In this document: positions 45,080-57,221 of the stretch, piece after piece | Position numbering within the stretch: position 1 is the first letter of the stretch | How the letters are laid out: the number at the start of each line of letters is the position of its first letter | From: Chrysoporthe austroafricana | Lineage: Eukaryota; Ascomycota; Sordariomycetes; Diaporthales; Cryphonectriaceae | NCBI GenBank assembly: GCA_001051155.2 | Contig: JYIP02000002.1 | Span: forward strand, 4,693,315-4,757,314 | Direction: 5' to 3' | Length of the DNA: 64,000 nt | The notes under the pieces: model-generated | Databases searched by the model: none | Told to the model about the DNA's origin: nothing | What the model saw: only the letters and a program-made list of their open reading frames with translations | Position numbers and translations under genes: made by a program

Positions 45080-46549
45080 CTAAGGTCTCTCGTGTACGAG
45101 CCTCCCCTTCACCCATACCTTCGTCGTATTCCGATCGTCGCCAACGAACAGCCACTTGGCGACGATGTTCTCCCAGTCCTCCCATCCGAATATGTCAACA
45201 TTTCCATCGCCTCCTTGGCCTTCGCCGTCCTCACCGACACCACCGAGCCCAACAAGCTGTGCATCCCACTCCATACCAACCTCAAACCCCCCGACCATAC
45301 CCTCGAGGCCGACCAGCGTCGCCCCTCCGCGGGTAGCGAGCCACAGGACCTCCTCAACGCTCAGCTTTGCACGCTCCTTCTCCTGCCCGTCCAGCCCCAT
45401 GGCGACGTGACGGCTTACGAGGCTCGCCTGCCTCGCCGCCTCTAGGACGCTCGGGGAATACCCGCCTGAGACATCCGTGCCGAGACCAACGCGCACGCCG
45501 CGGTCCATCAGCCACCGCACCCTCGCCGCGCCCGAGGTGATGGCGGTGTTGCTGCACGGGCAGTGACTCACGCCCGCGTTCCGCTCCGCGACCAGCCTCG
45601 CCTCCTGCTCTGACAGGTGCACCGCGTGCGCGAGGATCGTCTTCTCGCCCAGCAGGCCGAAGGTGTCATACACCCCGGCATACCCCCTCCCGTCCGCCGA
45701 CTCCCGGGGGAACAGTCCCGCGACGAGCTCGCACTCACCCTTGTTCTCGCTGACGTGCGTCTGCACCGCCAGGCCCTCCTCCCTCGCCAGCTCTCCGAGG
45801 CCCCTCATCGCCGCGGCGGTACAGCTCGGTGCGAACCTCGGCGTGACGATCGGCCTCACCCACGCCCCCTCGCGATCGACGGACCTGGCGTACTCGACGA
45901 CCTCTCTTGTCCGCCGCACGCTCTCCTCCGCGCTCTCGTCACGGTACCAATCCGGACATGTGCTCGTCTCGTCCATGCACACTCGCCCCACCAGCGCCCT
46001 CTGGCCGGCGGCGAGACAGGCGTCCGTGAGCAGGTTCGTCGCCGCGACGTCCCTCGTGGCGAAATAAGCCGCGCATGTCGTCCCGTGGGCCAGCGTGCGT
46101 CGCACACAGCGCGCGTACACCCTCCTCGCCTTGGCGAGGTCCTTGCCGAGCGACGCTTCCAGCGGGAAGGTGTATCTGTTCAGCCAGTCGAGCAGGGTGG
46201 ACTTGCCGAAGATGCCGGCGTTGGGGTACTGCGAGGCGTGGATGTGCGTGTCGACGAAGCCGGGGAAGAAGAACCTGACGCCGTCATCTCCGCCTTTGCT
46301 ACGGCCGCCTGAGGTATCGAGGATCTTCGTCTCCGCGGCGCTCCACCCCAGCCGGACGAGGACCTCGTCTACCGTCCGCGTGCGATCGGCATCCCTCTCC
46401 ACTGCGACTATCTTGCCCGAGACGCCCTCGACAAACACCGCGGCGTCGTGCAGGTACTCAAGCTCATCCTGTGTTTTGGGGTAGACGAAAGTGCCGAGGA
46501 AGAGCTGATTTGGCGGTGAGTGTTGGTGATTGGGGCGGTTGGCGCTCAT
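45080..46549 (-). CDS. GUD1: Guanine deaminase
   Basis: A single exon of 489 aa, close to the usual fungal length. It belongs to the amidohydrolase superfamily. FFFPGFVDTHIHASQYPN carries the first two metal-binding histidines (102, 104) and the guanine deaminase-type HxQYxN context. VQTHVSENKGE (His 265, Glu 268) and ILAHAVHLS follow, and GLGTDVSGGYSP supplies the metal-bound Asp (359). It hydrolyses guanine to xanthine and ammonia in purine salvage or catabolism, in the cytosol, with zinc. The C-terminal strand KVWVKGRLVHERP closes the small beta domain. No purine-related neighbour is present. The coding sequence is distinctly GC-rich. Confidence 0.93.
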   Translation of the reverse strand: MSANRPNHQHSPPNQLFLGTFVYPKTQDELEYLHDAAVFVEGVSGKIVAVERDADRTRTVDEVLVRLGWSAAETKILDTSGGRSKGGDDGVRFFFPGFVDTHIHASQYPNAGIFGKSTLLDWLNRYTFPLEASLGKDLAKARRVYARCVRRTLAHGTTCAAYFATRDVAATNLLTDACLAAGQRALVGRVCMDETSTCPDWYRDESAEESVRRTREVVEYARSVDREGAWVRPIVTPRFAPSCTAAAMRGLGELAREEGLAVQTHVSENKGECELVAGLFPRESADGRGYAGVYDTFGLLGEKTILAHAVHLSEQEARLVAERNAGVSHCPCSNTAITSGAARVRWLMDRGVRVGLGTDVSGGYSPSVLEAARQASLVSRHVAMGLDGQEKERAKLSVEEVLWLATRGGATLVGLEGMVGGFEVGMEWDAQLVGLGGVGEDGEGQGGDGNVDIFGWEDWENIVAKWLFVGDDRNTTKVWVKGRLVHERP

Positions 46550-47276
46550 GTCGCTGGAGGTGGATAGGTCGACAGACGTGGGGTCGAACGGAATGCCTGG
46601 TAGGGTGTGTGTGTGGGTGACAGAGCAGGTGCAGGCGTTCGAGATCCCGTGAGCTGTCTCGCATGTGCGCGCTGCTGCTGTGTTGCAAGTCGGAGCGGCG
46701 GGAAATCAGCTGGTGGATCGAGCAATGAGAAACGTTGAACACAACGCACTAGTGGTTGAGACGCCTCCCGGCCCGTCCGCTGAGGCCCGTGTCGATACTA
46801 TCTTATCTTCGTGGCCAGCGGTTTACACACCGAGTCTTTTCAGCATCTGCTGTACAGAAACCTCACCTCGGCCACTTTCTGGTTGTGACGCCTCACAAGA
46901 CAGTCTTACATCGAGTGAGAACGCAAAGACAGGACACACGTCAGGACGCGGGGCAGCTCAAGATATATGATTGTCTAAACCCCCATCACACTTCTAGTCA
47001 TAATTACGAGTAATGCATACACGTCTCAACCATTATTTATAAGAGCAACCAAACCTAGCAAACGCGGCCAACGCCGGCACCCGCACCCACACAACGGAAA
47101 CCGCCTAGTCCCATTCATAGCTTATCAATGCCGGACCCACAACCTGAAATACGATTTATTCGTCGCCATGAATACTCATTAAACAACGTAAGCCGCCAAA
47201 CCGCCCTAAAATTTTGAAGACCCAGACTTCGAGATCAAAACAGCCCTGCAGCCATAACATACCATTGCCTCGTAGT
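46550..47276. other. Intergenic, no gene recognised
   Basis: Guanine deaminase promoter on the left, FAS1 3' region on the right. No supported gene. Confidence 0.5.
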
Positions 47277-50200
47277 CTAGTCGGAATGTACGCCATTCAC
47301 GACGCTGGTACCATTGACGCCGGCGACTGGTCCAGTGCCGTCTCCCTGGTACGAATCCCAATTCGCCAGCACATTGGCAATGCGGGGCGAGTTGGTCAGT
47401 TTGTAGACGTCCTCAAAGTACTCCTTCGTCAAGGCAAATGGCTTGGCCGTGACATTGGGAATGTACTTGCCGACCAACTTGGACGGGTCGATTGTCGTCT
47501 TGTTGATCTTCTTCAGCAAGAATGATCGGAAAGGCTTGACACCGCTGCGTAGGAAGGTAGAGTGGAAAGGCACATCGATACCCTTCAGAGGGATCGTGGC
47601 ATAACCCTTCTCCAGCTCCAGAGGCTGAGGCTTCTTCTGTGTTTCCGAGGCAGCCTGCTTGATGATCTGCAGCAGATGATTCTTCACCTCATCTATCGAC
47701 AACTCTTTCATCATCTTGTCGATGTCGATCTTCTGCACCTTCAAGAAGTTACAGACGTAGCCGAGCGTGTCAAGGGCGCGCAAGTCACCAGCACACACGT
47801 ACTGCATGTTGGCGATGTTGAAGTTGACAATCTCCAGGAGCCAGCCGGTGGACTCAGCGATGTTGGCAACGACGAAGCGTAGAGCATCTTCGTTGAATGT
47901 CTTCGAGATTCTGCTCGGGTTGACGGCGCACATGGAGTAGTTGGAGCGGCCGGATTCATCGCGCTCAACAGCGACTTGCATCGTCAGACCACGATAGAAG
48001 ACGACGGAGACTAGAGATTCAATCGGCATAACCTCAGCCAGTGCAGCAAGAGCACTATATTCGCCCAGCGAATGTCCAGCAAATGTGCTGTCGCGAGGAA
48101 CAAGTCCCTTCGCCTTCATGTCCTCAAAGCTTGCCTTCTCCATCAGGGTTAAGGCAGGCTGCGTGAACTGGGTGGCGGATAATAGACCGTTTGGTGAGCG
48201 GTACGTGTAGGATGGTGTGTTCTCGCTGATGTCCTTGAAGATGCGCTCCGACTTGATAGAGCCGTCAGCTGCAACTGTCTCGAAGGTCATTGCCATGTAG
48301 TTAGCTCGGATCGCCTTTCCGCGAGGACCGCCAAAGTGGATCGTGAGCTCCTTGGGGTTGTTCCTGACAATGTTGGTGATGGCGAAACCTGGAGATACGA
48401 ATTAGACAATTTTCTAGAGTGTACATAGAGGTACAACTTACCGTAGGTATCCATGAGATACTTGTCTGCCCGGTCCCAGACATCCTTGGCTACAGGACTG
48501 CTGTCATACAGATCCATACCCATACCCTGTTCCTGGGAACCCTGGCCAGTGAAGACATATGCCGTCACTGGCTGTTCGACCTCGGCCTCGCCAAGAAGGA
48601 CCTTGTCCTCGGTCTCCTTGTTACTGGCCTCAACCTTGATGATCTTGCGGCCGGCGATCATGCCCACGTGCTGCATCTTGACTTGGATGTCATCGTGCGG
48701 CAACACCATGCCAACTAGCGAAGCGTGGAAGCTGCGGACGCGGCCAATGTTGTTCTCAGCCGCCCAAGTCTCGACGAGGCTTCGTACCGCGGCACTTGAG
48801 TACATGCCATGCGTAATGGTACCAGGCAGGTTGGCGTAGTTGGCGAAGACTCTGGAGACGTGGATAGGGTTGTAATCTCCTGAGACACGTGCGTAACCCT
48901 CGTTGGATGCCGGTGCCTTCATCTGCAGAGGAGTCTTGCCGCTCAGGGGAATCGGGTTCTCAAACATGACAGGCTGCTCAATAGAGGAGCCATTGCGTTG
49001 CAGGTAGTCAATGACGGGGTTACCGTGAGACGCCTTTTCATGCTCGTAATAGACAGACGCAATCTGAACGATCTCCTTGGTAGGCAGCTCAAGCTCCACC
49101 TTACCGCTTGTCTGAACCTTTTCAAAGACCGTCTTCGACTTGAACTGGACAAACGTCTCTAGACGGAATGTCAAGACCTTGCCAAGGAGATCCATATCGA
49201 GGGCATTATCATCCAGCTGGAACCACTCCTTGGATCTCAGTACAGCAACATCCTTGGTCGTGGCGAGGTGAATCTGCATCGGCGTCTCCGTCTTGCTCTG
49301 GAAGGTATTCTCAAAATCGGTGTAGTTGCCACGGTACAAGAACTGGGAGGTGACTTCCATCACATCCTCTCCATCACGGCGGATGGTACCGCAAACCTCG
49401 ACCATCTTCCCCGAGTCCTGGTTGATGACAGCATTGACACGAGCGACCGTGGAAAGTTCGTCGCCCTTTTTCAGTGGCTCGGCACCTGGCATCATGCGGA
49501 ATTGATTGGACAAGTGCACAAGCTTCAGCAAATCACCATCGATGGTGCGGGGGAAGATAGGCTTGGTGATAGCCTTCCAACCCACGACAATGGCGAAATC
49601 CATCGGGGCGTACATGACCTTACCCGGGCGGTCAATGAAGGCCTCACCATGATTGCCCACAGCATGGACGAAGTCATTGATGGCTTCACCAGTAACGGTG
49701 GCCTTGCCTCCATCGAACTTGCCAGAGACATTGGCACCCAGGTCTAGAGCCTCGTCACCAAACCAGGCACGCCAATAAAATTCTTTGATGCGGTCATTCC
49801 GTCCATCCATGTTCTCATGGATAGGAGCATAGCCAGCATCAGGGTGGTAGGTAAATTCAAGAGGCAGCGCCACCGGCTTGCCAAGAGCCGTCGTGTCTTT
49901 GATCATGTTGACCAGAATTTTGTTCTTGCCAACAATCTTCGCCTCAAGAACATCCACGTACTGATTATGACGAGGTTGTTCCCTCACGATAATGGTGGTC
50001 TTTTCAGGGGTGTTGGGATAGGTGATCTCCACAAATAGACCACGGGCAGGGGCAAAGATGCGCTTCATCGGGTTGGTCTGATATTTCTTGCCTTGCACAA
50101 GAACTTCAGATAGAAGCAGGGCGTGGCGCCAAGAACGGTTGGGTCCTGCAAGAAGGGAGAGCCAGTCCTCGAGGGCCGGTAAGGGAGTGGACGCCGAGTT

Positions 50201-53200
50201 CGCAATGCGGTAAGTGTTCTTGTTGCTATCATAAGATACAGTGACACCCTCAAAGTCAAGCGGTATCTCGCTGTCGACGAGCTTGCCTCCGAAGTACTCG
50301 ATAGTTGGGATTTTCGATGCATCACTTGCGTAGTTGTCGCGAGTCAAGAACTCAATGTGACCGTTGTGAATGCTGTCAAGAATGTGCTTGATCGGCTCAT
50401 CGATGACCGTCGAGTATTTGGCTGCTGTTGGTCCCTGGAGAATACACGTCCGCCCGACGTCCTGATCAATGACAGCATCCAGATCTTCGGACTGCCAAAG
50501 GGAGTCCTTCTTGAAGTAGAATTCGAAGTTGTCGTCAAGAGCAGGGATGAACGTGATAGGCTTCTGAGTCGGCCTCGAGCACAGCATCAAGAAATGCTGA
50601 ACGTCTTGTGCGTTGATGATCTGCTTGTCGGCCTCCGGGTAATGATTAAGGATTGTCTCGACAACCTCGAAAGGCTTGTCAAGTTGTGAGTACTCCTGCA
50701 AGACATAGACCTTGTCCGTAGCAGATGTGAAACGCTCTTCGACACGCTGGATGAAATCACCAGTGAGCCTAGCAAAAGAGGGATCAATCCAACGCGACTG
50801 ATGCTTGACGTAGAGAAGCTCAACAAGCCTCCTCACCACCTCGCCGTACGTCATCTCGTCCAGGTCAACCGTCTCGCTGGCCTTGTTCTTGCCGAACCAG
50901 ACCTTTTGGAAGTCATCATTGAGCTTTTTGATGATGTGAGCCCGGTTCTTCTGCAGCTCGGCGATGCGCTTCTCCTTCGGGAGACTGAAGATCTTCTTAT
51001 CCATCTCGGCCCAGAACTTGACGCCGCGGGTGGCGAGTTTATGGATGGGTTCGCCCATCTCAGAACGGACGGTGATGACACCGCCGGCTGGGCCTTGGTA
51101 GGTCTTCTCCCACTCGCTGTCACTCAGACCTTCAGCATCGATGATCGCCTGCTTGGCAGCCTTGCTAGTATGGGCTTCCTTGGCGACCATCATCCGGCTG
51201 CCGAACAAACAACCGTCGAAAGGCATGGGGGGATAGCCGAACTTCTTCGACCACTCTCCGGTGATGTATGGGTAAGTATCTTCAGTACCACCGAATCCAC
51301 TTCCTGCAACGAGAATGACGTTTTCTTGCCGGCGAATGCGTCCGTACATCTGCAGAATTGGCTGATGGAAGTCCTCGAAGGAGTGGTGGCCGCCACCGCG
51401 ACCTCCAGTCCATTGAAGCATAACAGGGAATGTGGGGTTGGCCTTGGCGATATTGATGACGGCTTGGATGGCATCAGAGGAGCCTGGCTTGAAGGAAATG
51501 TGCTTAAGACCCAAAGTCTCAATGTACTCATTGGCAACCTCGATGGAGGGCACACCTGCACCAATGGTGAGACCTTCAATCGGCACACCTTCGGCCCGCA
51601 GCCGACCGATGAGCGGAATCTGCCAGGACATCGCGCGTGGGTTGACGTAGATCAGGTTGATACTAATACCACGACCCGCTGGGATGTCCCTCTCGATGTT
51701 CCGGAGCGCGGTTGTCATCGAGTTTGGCTCAAAGTAACCACCGCCAGCTAGCTCAATGTGGTATCCAGCTTGCATAGTCGCAGCAACGAAGTCCCATGGC
51801 ACTGTGCAGGGGGTCATACCAGCAACCATGACTGGAGGAATACCTAGAAGTCTGCTCATCTTGGTATCGACAAACGTCTGTCCGCTAGAGTTCTTGATCA
51901 ACCTGGGACCGTACTCCTTCACCCAGTCGATAGCATACTTCACAGCATGCTCCTCATCGCGGTCAAAGAGCTCGGGCTTGTACCCGACCTCACTAGCAGA
52001 GCCATTGACCGCGCCAGCAAGGATGACACGAACGCCAGTACCCTCCTTGTTACGGCTGGTGAGGACGCCTAGCCCAGAGATACCGCCTGGGCCAAAATCA
52101 AGCACGTGCGTGGCCTTGGTGAAGGCTGTCGCCTTCTCCCAGTTCACAGTATCGCGGGTGATCAGGCGGACAAGAGTCGGGACAACGTTCCCCTTGACAT
52201 CCTCTCGCACATCCTTGCCAGTGTTGGTGTCATAAACAGGAATACCCAGCTGCTTGACATCGATCTGGATGTCCTTGAGGTCCTCGTCGATCAAGGCCGT
52301 CGCCTCAGCTAGGTACTGGCTGTGAAAAGGGGCGGTGATGGGGAGGAAACGGTTGACAAACCGGACCTTCCGCTGGGTGTGTGGGACTCTGGTTTGGTCG
52401 AGGCCGGTCGGAGCCTTGACCTTCCGCAATTGTAGGTTGAGACCGTAGAGAGACATGGGAGGACCGGTAACAACCATATTGCGAGGGCTGTTGATGAGGG
52501 AGATGGAAATGTGGCGGTCAGCGGGAAGATATTTATTGGTCGCGTCGATGTGCTTCTGGACCTCTACTTGCGAGAGATCGCGAATGCTGAGCATGGGCGT
52601 TGGTGTGCCCTCGCCATTGTCGATCGAGTCCTGCAGGACCGAAGGCGTCATGGAAGTCCGGGGGAAGGTCTGTTGACTGCGCGCACCGATCCAGAAGAGG
52701 ATCGTCAGAGAAGACCTGACGATCTCAGGCCACGACTCCCAGGTGTCAGCGGCGGCAGTGGCCGCTGCCATCACAACACCTTGGGAATGTCCAGTAGTGC
52801 CCGCGATTCTCTCCCGCAACGTTCCAGGGTGAATGCCAAGGGTCTTGCAGGTAACCTCATAGTGTGCCAACTGGACGAGGCCGATCAACGGGAAGCTAAC
52901 TGGGGCGGAGATGAGGTAGTCGACATCGGGGGTGGCGTCCGGGTTCTGCAGCCAGTTCATGACGTCCAGTCCCTTTGTGAAGAGCTTCTCGGCCGCAGGG
53001 TCGTTGGCCAAGGTCTGGAGCTGCTCAGCCGAGGTCATGATGAGCTCCCCGACGAAGGAAGGGTACGTCTGCCACAGCTCGCGCAGCTCCTCGAAGTATT
53101 CCTCAATGTTGCCCTGGCCGCCGAAGATGCTGTAGATAACAGCATCTCCCTCCTCAGCGGCCCGGAACAGAGCGGACTGGTGAGGGCGGACTGTTCTGTT

Positions 53201-53641
53201 CAGCGTTGACCTCGCGGCATAGTAGCTGCGCAGAACCTCCAATTTCTTGGAGTCAATGCCCGGGAGGGTGGCCACCAGAGCGTGGGCATCATTGCCCCGG
53301 AGGAAAGCCCGCTCAAAGTCGTTCAAGATGAGCTTGAGCACCTCTTCGTAGGAACCCTGAGCATCGTCCTCGCCCCGCTCGACCTCCCGCGCGATGAATC
53401 CCATGTATCTACCGACCAGCTCGGCTGTGGAGGATGGCTCGTCATCTTGGGCAAGCTCGTCGGTGGGTGGCGGCAGACTCGCACTAAAGCGGTCTTTTAA
53501 TTGCGAAGCGTGGAAATGGAGGCTGGTGGGGATCAGGAAAGAGGTCTCGAGAGAACCGTGGGAGACGGTCAAAGGGCGGAGGGAGGCGGAAGATCGAGGA
53601 GTCGAAACGCCCGTCTGGGGGCCAGTACCGGTGCCGTACAT
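47277..53641 (-). CDS. FAS1: Fatty acid synthase beta subunit
   Basis: Exons 48442-53641 and 47277-48388 flank a 53-bp intron and give 2,103 aa, the normal length. Domains in order: acetyltransferase with [10 protein letters not shown] (Ser about 286); FMN-dependent enoyl reductase beginning [15 protein letters not shown] and containing [14 protein letters not shown]; the dehydratase hot-dog region with [14 protein letters not shown] and THGMYSS; and malonyl/palmitoyl transferase with [12 protein letters not shown] and [11 protein letters not shown] (Ser about 1840), the last split across the two exons. With six alpha chains it forms the cytosolic alpha6-beta6 barrel that makes palmitoyl- and stearoyl-CoA. 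The C-terminus runs about 20 residues past the usual end with a Gly/Val/Asn tail. It is divergent from FAS2. Since the full set of motifs is intact and no polyketide genes are nearby, it is most likely the primary-metabolism enzyme. Confidence 0.96.
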
Positions 53642-53684
53642 GATGGATGGGGAGAGGGGGTATCGTCTATGAATCTATGGGTGT

Positions 53685-53758
53685 CTAAAAGCAGAGGTCA
53701 GGAGTTGTTCTCTCGACCGGTTTAGCTGGCCGCATCGTTGTGTCTGTCGCTGACTTAC
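53685..53758 (-). other. Probable 5' UTR intron of FAS1
   Basis: On the minus strand a GTAAGT donor at 53758 and a CTGCTTTTAG acceptor at 53685, with a CCTGAC branch-like site 15 bases before the acceptor, bound 74 bp. It ends 43 bases before the FAS1 ATG. Confidence 0.5.
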
Positions 53759-56700
53759 ATTTTCCGGGTTCTGTCCGTCTTATGCTCAGTGGAACTCGAA
53801 ATACTCAGTCAAGAGCTACGAGTGTGTCGCTTGCGAAATTCTCTATCGGTATAAACAAAGGTTGAAAGTCGGCAGCCGCGGGGTGGAGGAAGGTGGTTCT
53901 TGGCCGGTGAAGATGGAAAGGATTCGACTCCGAGCTGGAAGCAGGAGAGGATGGCAAGGCAAAAGGAGGAGTGCAGTGTCTGAAGTGGTCTCTGCAAACC
54001 TCTTCTTGCGGAGGAGAAAAGGTGTGATAGTGAGGGAAGTAGAGGCTCGAATTGGAGTTTATTGATTGGGGAGAGACAATCTTGACCGGCGGCCCAGAAG
54101 CTTGGATCAGGCAAAAACACACAGCTCGTAAGATGAAGCCTTTTTCCAGCCGTTGAACCCGATGGTCCAACACACCAAGCCTCGAACTTCAAGAAATTTC
54201 CCAACAATTCATCCAGTTCTTTTACTAGGGGTACTGCGTCCGCGTGCAGGGGTCCTTCGCTTTGGCGAGGTCGCCCAGGGTTCACGCCGCTAAAATCGGA
54301 GCCGCTCACGACGGGGCTCGCCCCCACTCTAACTTTTTCTTTTTTTGCCTCCAAAAAAACACCAAGCCGACCAGTCGACTACACGCCTATGCAGATGGAC
54401 AGGCCCCCGGAGGGCCGTGACATGGCGAGGCAACTCACCTCCCCCTCGTCTCGACTCGAAATTACTTTTCATGTCTATAAGGGCATTATGTCTTCTTTCC
54501 CTCCGTGGCGGATAGGAACATCGAGATTTGTTCATACTGATCGTTGCTATGAGCCCTTATTCTCACCGGGTCATCTTCCCAAATGCGTCATCGTCCTGGG
54601 TAAAGGCCAACGTACCCGGTACGTTTACCCCTGGCGACGTAGCAATCGCCTCAATCGATACGCTATCATCGGCCTAGAAAACTTCCCGGCCGACCGGGGC
54701 GAGGAGGCATCCGGGGCTGCAGCAGGCATGCATGAAGGATGGCACCTTGGCGAGATGGTGGGACGGGTAACCAGAATTGGAAACCGATGCAGCATCAGTC
54801 AAATCGAACATTTCAGCAGTTCATACTTCGTATGGTGCTAAGGTCGTTGAAATTGCTCAAACCCCATGTTCTGAATTGCGTCGAGACTAGTTACGACTGG
54901 ACCCCGATTGCCAGCCGTTCTTTTCTCAAGTTGCCTGGAGACTGAACTACTGCTGACCGGTTGGTGACGGCGACAGGTCTGCAAGTCTTCGGATCCACTA
55001 TTCTGGTGATAGTAGACGACACCAGAATTCCGCAGGGTCGACACAGTAGCTCTTTAACAGTTGCCAATCTCTACATCGGGAATCAGAGCAGATGTGTCAT
55101 TTTAAGCTTTACTGACCCGGGATTCTATAGCATGAACTTCAGGCTTAGACGACACTCCAGCAAAGGAAATCATAGTGCTAAGTATGCTCTTACTCCAAGG
55201 AGTACACTTCAAAGGGGAGAAACAAAATGGCAAGGCATTTCACGTCAAATAGCATTTGGCATCGCCCCGGCCCTGAGATCTCTTGGTCAGGTCCACGGAC
55301 CTTGGCATCTGCTGACCCTAATTCGACAAAGCGACCGACCGGACAGGCCACCTACTCGCGTCCACCCACCAACATTAGCAGGGGGGACGACGGGGAACGC
55401 AGTGCTCCGTCAAACAATGAGAACCAGCGCAATATCTCGAGAATGTTCCGGGATTGAGCGTACGGCTGCAAGATATGCAGCGACTGTGGTAGACCTAGAC
55501 CAAACGGAGGCGCTCATAGCAGACCAAGTACCGAGTACGGACTACCATGATACGCCCGTCGTAGGACCCTAGTAGTCACCATATAGTACGACTCGGCTTT
55601 GCTTGTTGTCATACCCACCTCCCCCCGCCCTCACGTGTTCAGCCTTGCTGTGAGACGAGGCTGGCTGGAGGGGAAGAGAAGCGCGGGCCATGATCCTGCG
55701 AGGCGCTAGGCCGAACGGGCAATTCATACAGAATGCTGCGCGTCGATAGCGATAACGATAAAGCTCAAGCTGTCGCAAAGGTAGAAGCTTGGGCATCAAA
55801 GAGGGCCCGGCACCTGGTGGCTCCTGAGGCCCCTCCAGGCCCTCCAGGCTCAACCCCCTCCAAGAGCTCGGAGGCGTCGTAGCTCCGTCGCGGCAATCGA
55901 GGCCCCTATCCGAGCTACAGCGAGTCACCTGCGCAGCATGCTGGCGAGGGATGCAACGACAGGTCTGGGGTAATGAGCCTTGTTGACCGTCAGCAAAATG
56001 TGTTCACGGTTTGAAGCCAGACAGCACGCCTAGGGTCCCCCAGCAAAACGCCCGTCCATCGCTGATCCGGGGATCCGGGGGACTGGGCCCAGCTTATCGA
56101 GATACGTAGCCGTTGAGGCGCTAGAGCCAGACGAGATAGGCACGGCGAGGCTGACCAACCTTGGTGGCGTGAGCAGGCGAGGTCCGGCAGGGAATTTGGT
56201 GAGAACTGAGGACTAGTTGTTTGGTGAAGCGCGACAAGAGTCGCCGCAGGCCGCAGCCGAGTGAGAGGAGAGAGTTTTGGTGGGGCAAGCCTTGCGTCCG
56301 TGGGGCTGCAAGGTGACGCTGACAGGGGCTGCCGCGCTGCCAGGACCCTGAAGATGGCCCCAGATTGACCTTGGTACTGGGAACATAACAAGCAAAGGAC
56401 GGCCCCTGATTGGCGTGGCTGCCCTGTGAAAATAAAAATTTCCCCAAACCTAGCTCCCAACAACGGCTGGGCAGGAACAGGGATCATTCTTCTCAGGGCA
56501 ATCGCGGTACCTCCTCAACAATGCTATGCGTTCATCTTTTTTCTTTTTTTTTTTTTGGTCGCTATCGGAAGTCTTTTCTGGCCAGCAAGCACCAAGAGTG
56601 AAGGACGGATAGGAGGACACCTGCTAAGCCCGCGATTGTTCCAGTCCTCCGCGTTGGTTGGTGAGTGAAGTCTGTGTTGCCCAAGTCAAATGCCCTCGCT

Positions 56701-57221
56701 TCTTCGACACGCCCTCGGTCTACCACCTCCCCAACCTCCATCCTTCCTGCCTCCACGCCCAAGATCGACACCAGCAGCGCACACGACAAGGACGGGGACC
56801 CTTGAACCTGTACGTCTGGCTCGTGTCATTGACTTCCCCCTTCCTTATCAGAACACCACCACACCTCTTTCCTCGCTGCGGTCTTGGGGAGCTACATGTC
56901 CTCCGACAATCAAGTCGAAGCTCTTAAGCTTGATCTAACATCGCGGTGGCAGTTTCCACTCTCCCTGCCTCCATCTCTCGACTAGACCTCCAAGATCCAC
57001 TTCTTCCCCTCGGAAATTCGGGCACGTCGATTTCAGCTCACAATCCCGCTCTACCTGCAAAGCGGAGAACCTCCTTGTATACAGGCCGAGTCGCGTCGCC
57101 TTCCCTTTTTCGAAGATACCCGCTATCGATTCTTGAGCATACATTTTGTCGCGACAGGAATCAACCCAATAGACCCCTTTTTCCTCCAACAGACGCATAG
57201 ACAGACTCCTTCCCCGCCATA
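53759..57221. promoter_or_regulatory. Shared intergenic region of FAS1 and FAS2
   Basis: About 3.5 kb between divergent starts, without a recognised gene; the longest frame (54961-55572, +) has no family resemblance. The FAS2-side 600 bp is C/T-rich, with a poly-T run near 56539-56556 and a possible small leader intron starting at GTACGT 56810. The fas promoters should lie near the two ends. Confidence 0.55.

Noticed and set aside
50801..51751. Long open frame antisense to FAS1 (316 codons)
   Set aside because: It is the mirror of the conserved enoyl reductase coding frame; high-GC codon use leaves the antisense open. No family resemblance.
54961..55572. 203-codon frame in the FAS intergenic region
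   Set aside because: No domain and low-complexity Arg/Thr/Pro content; probably chance.
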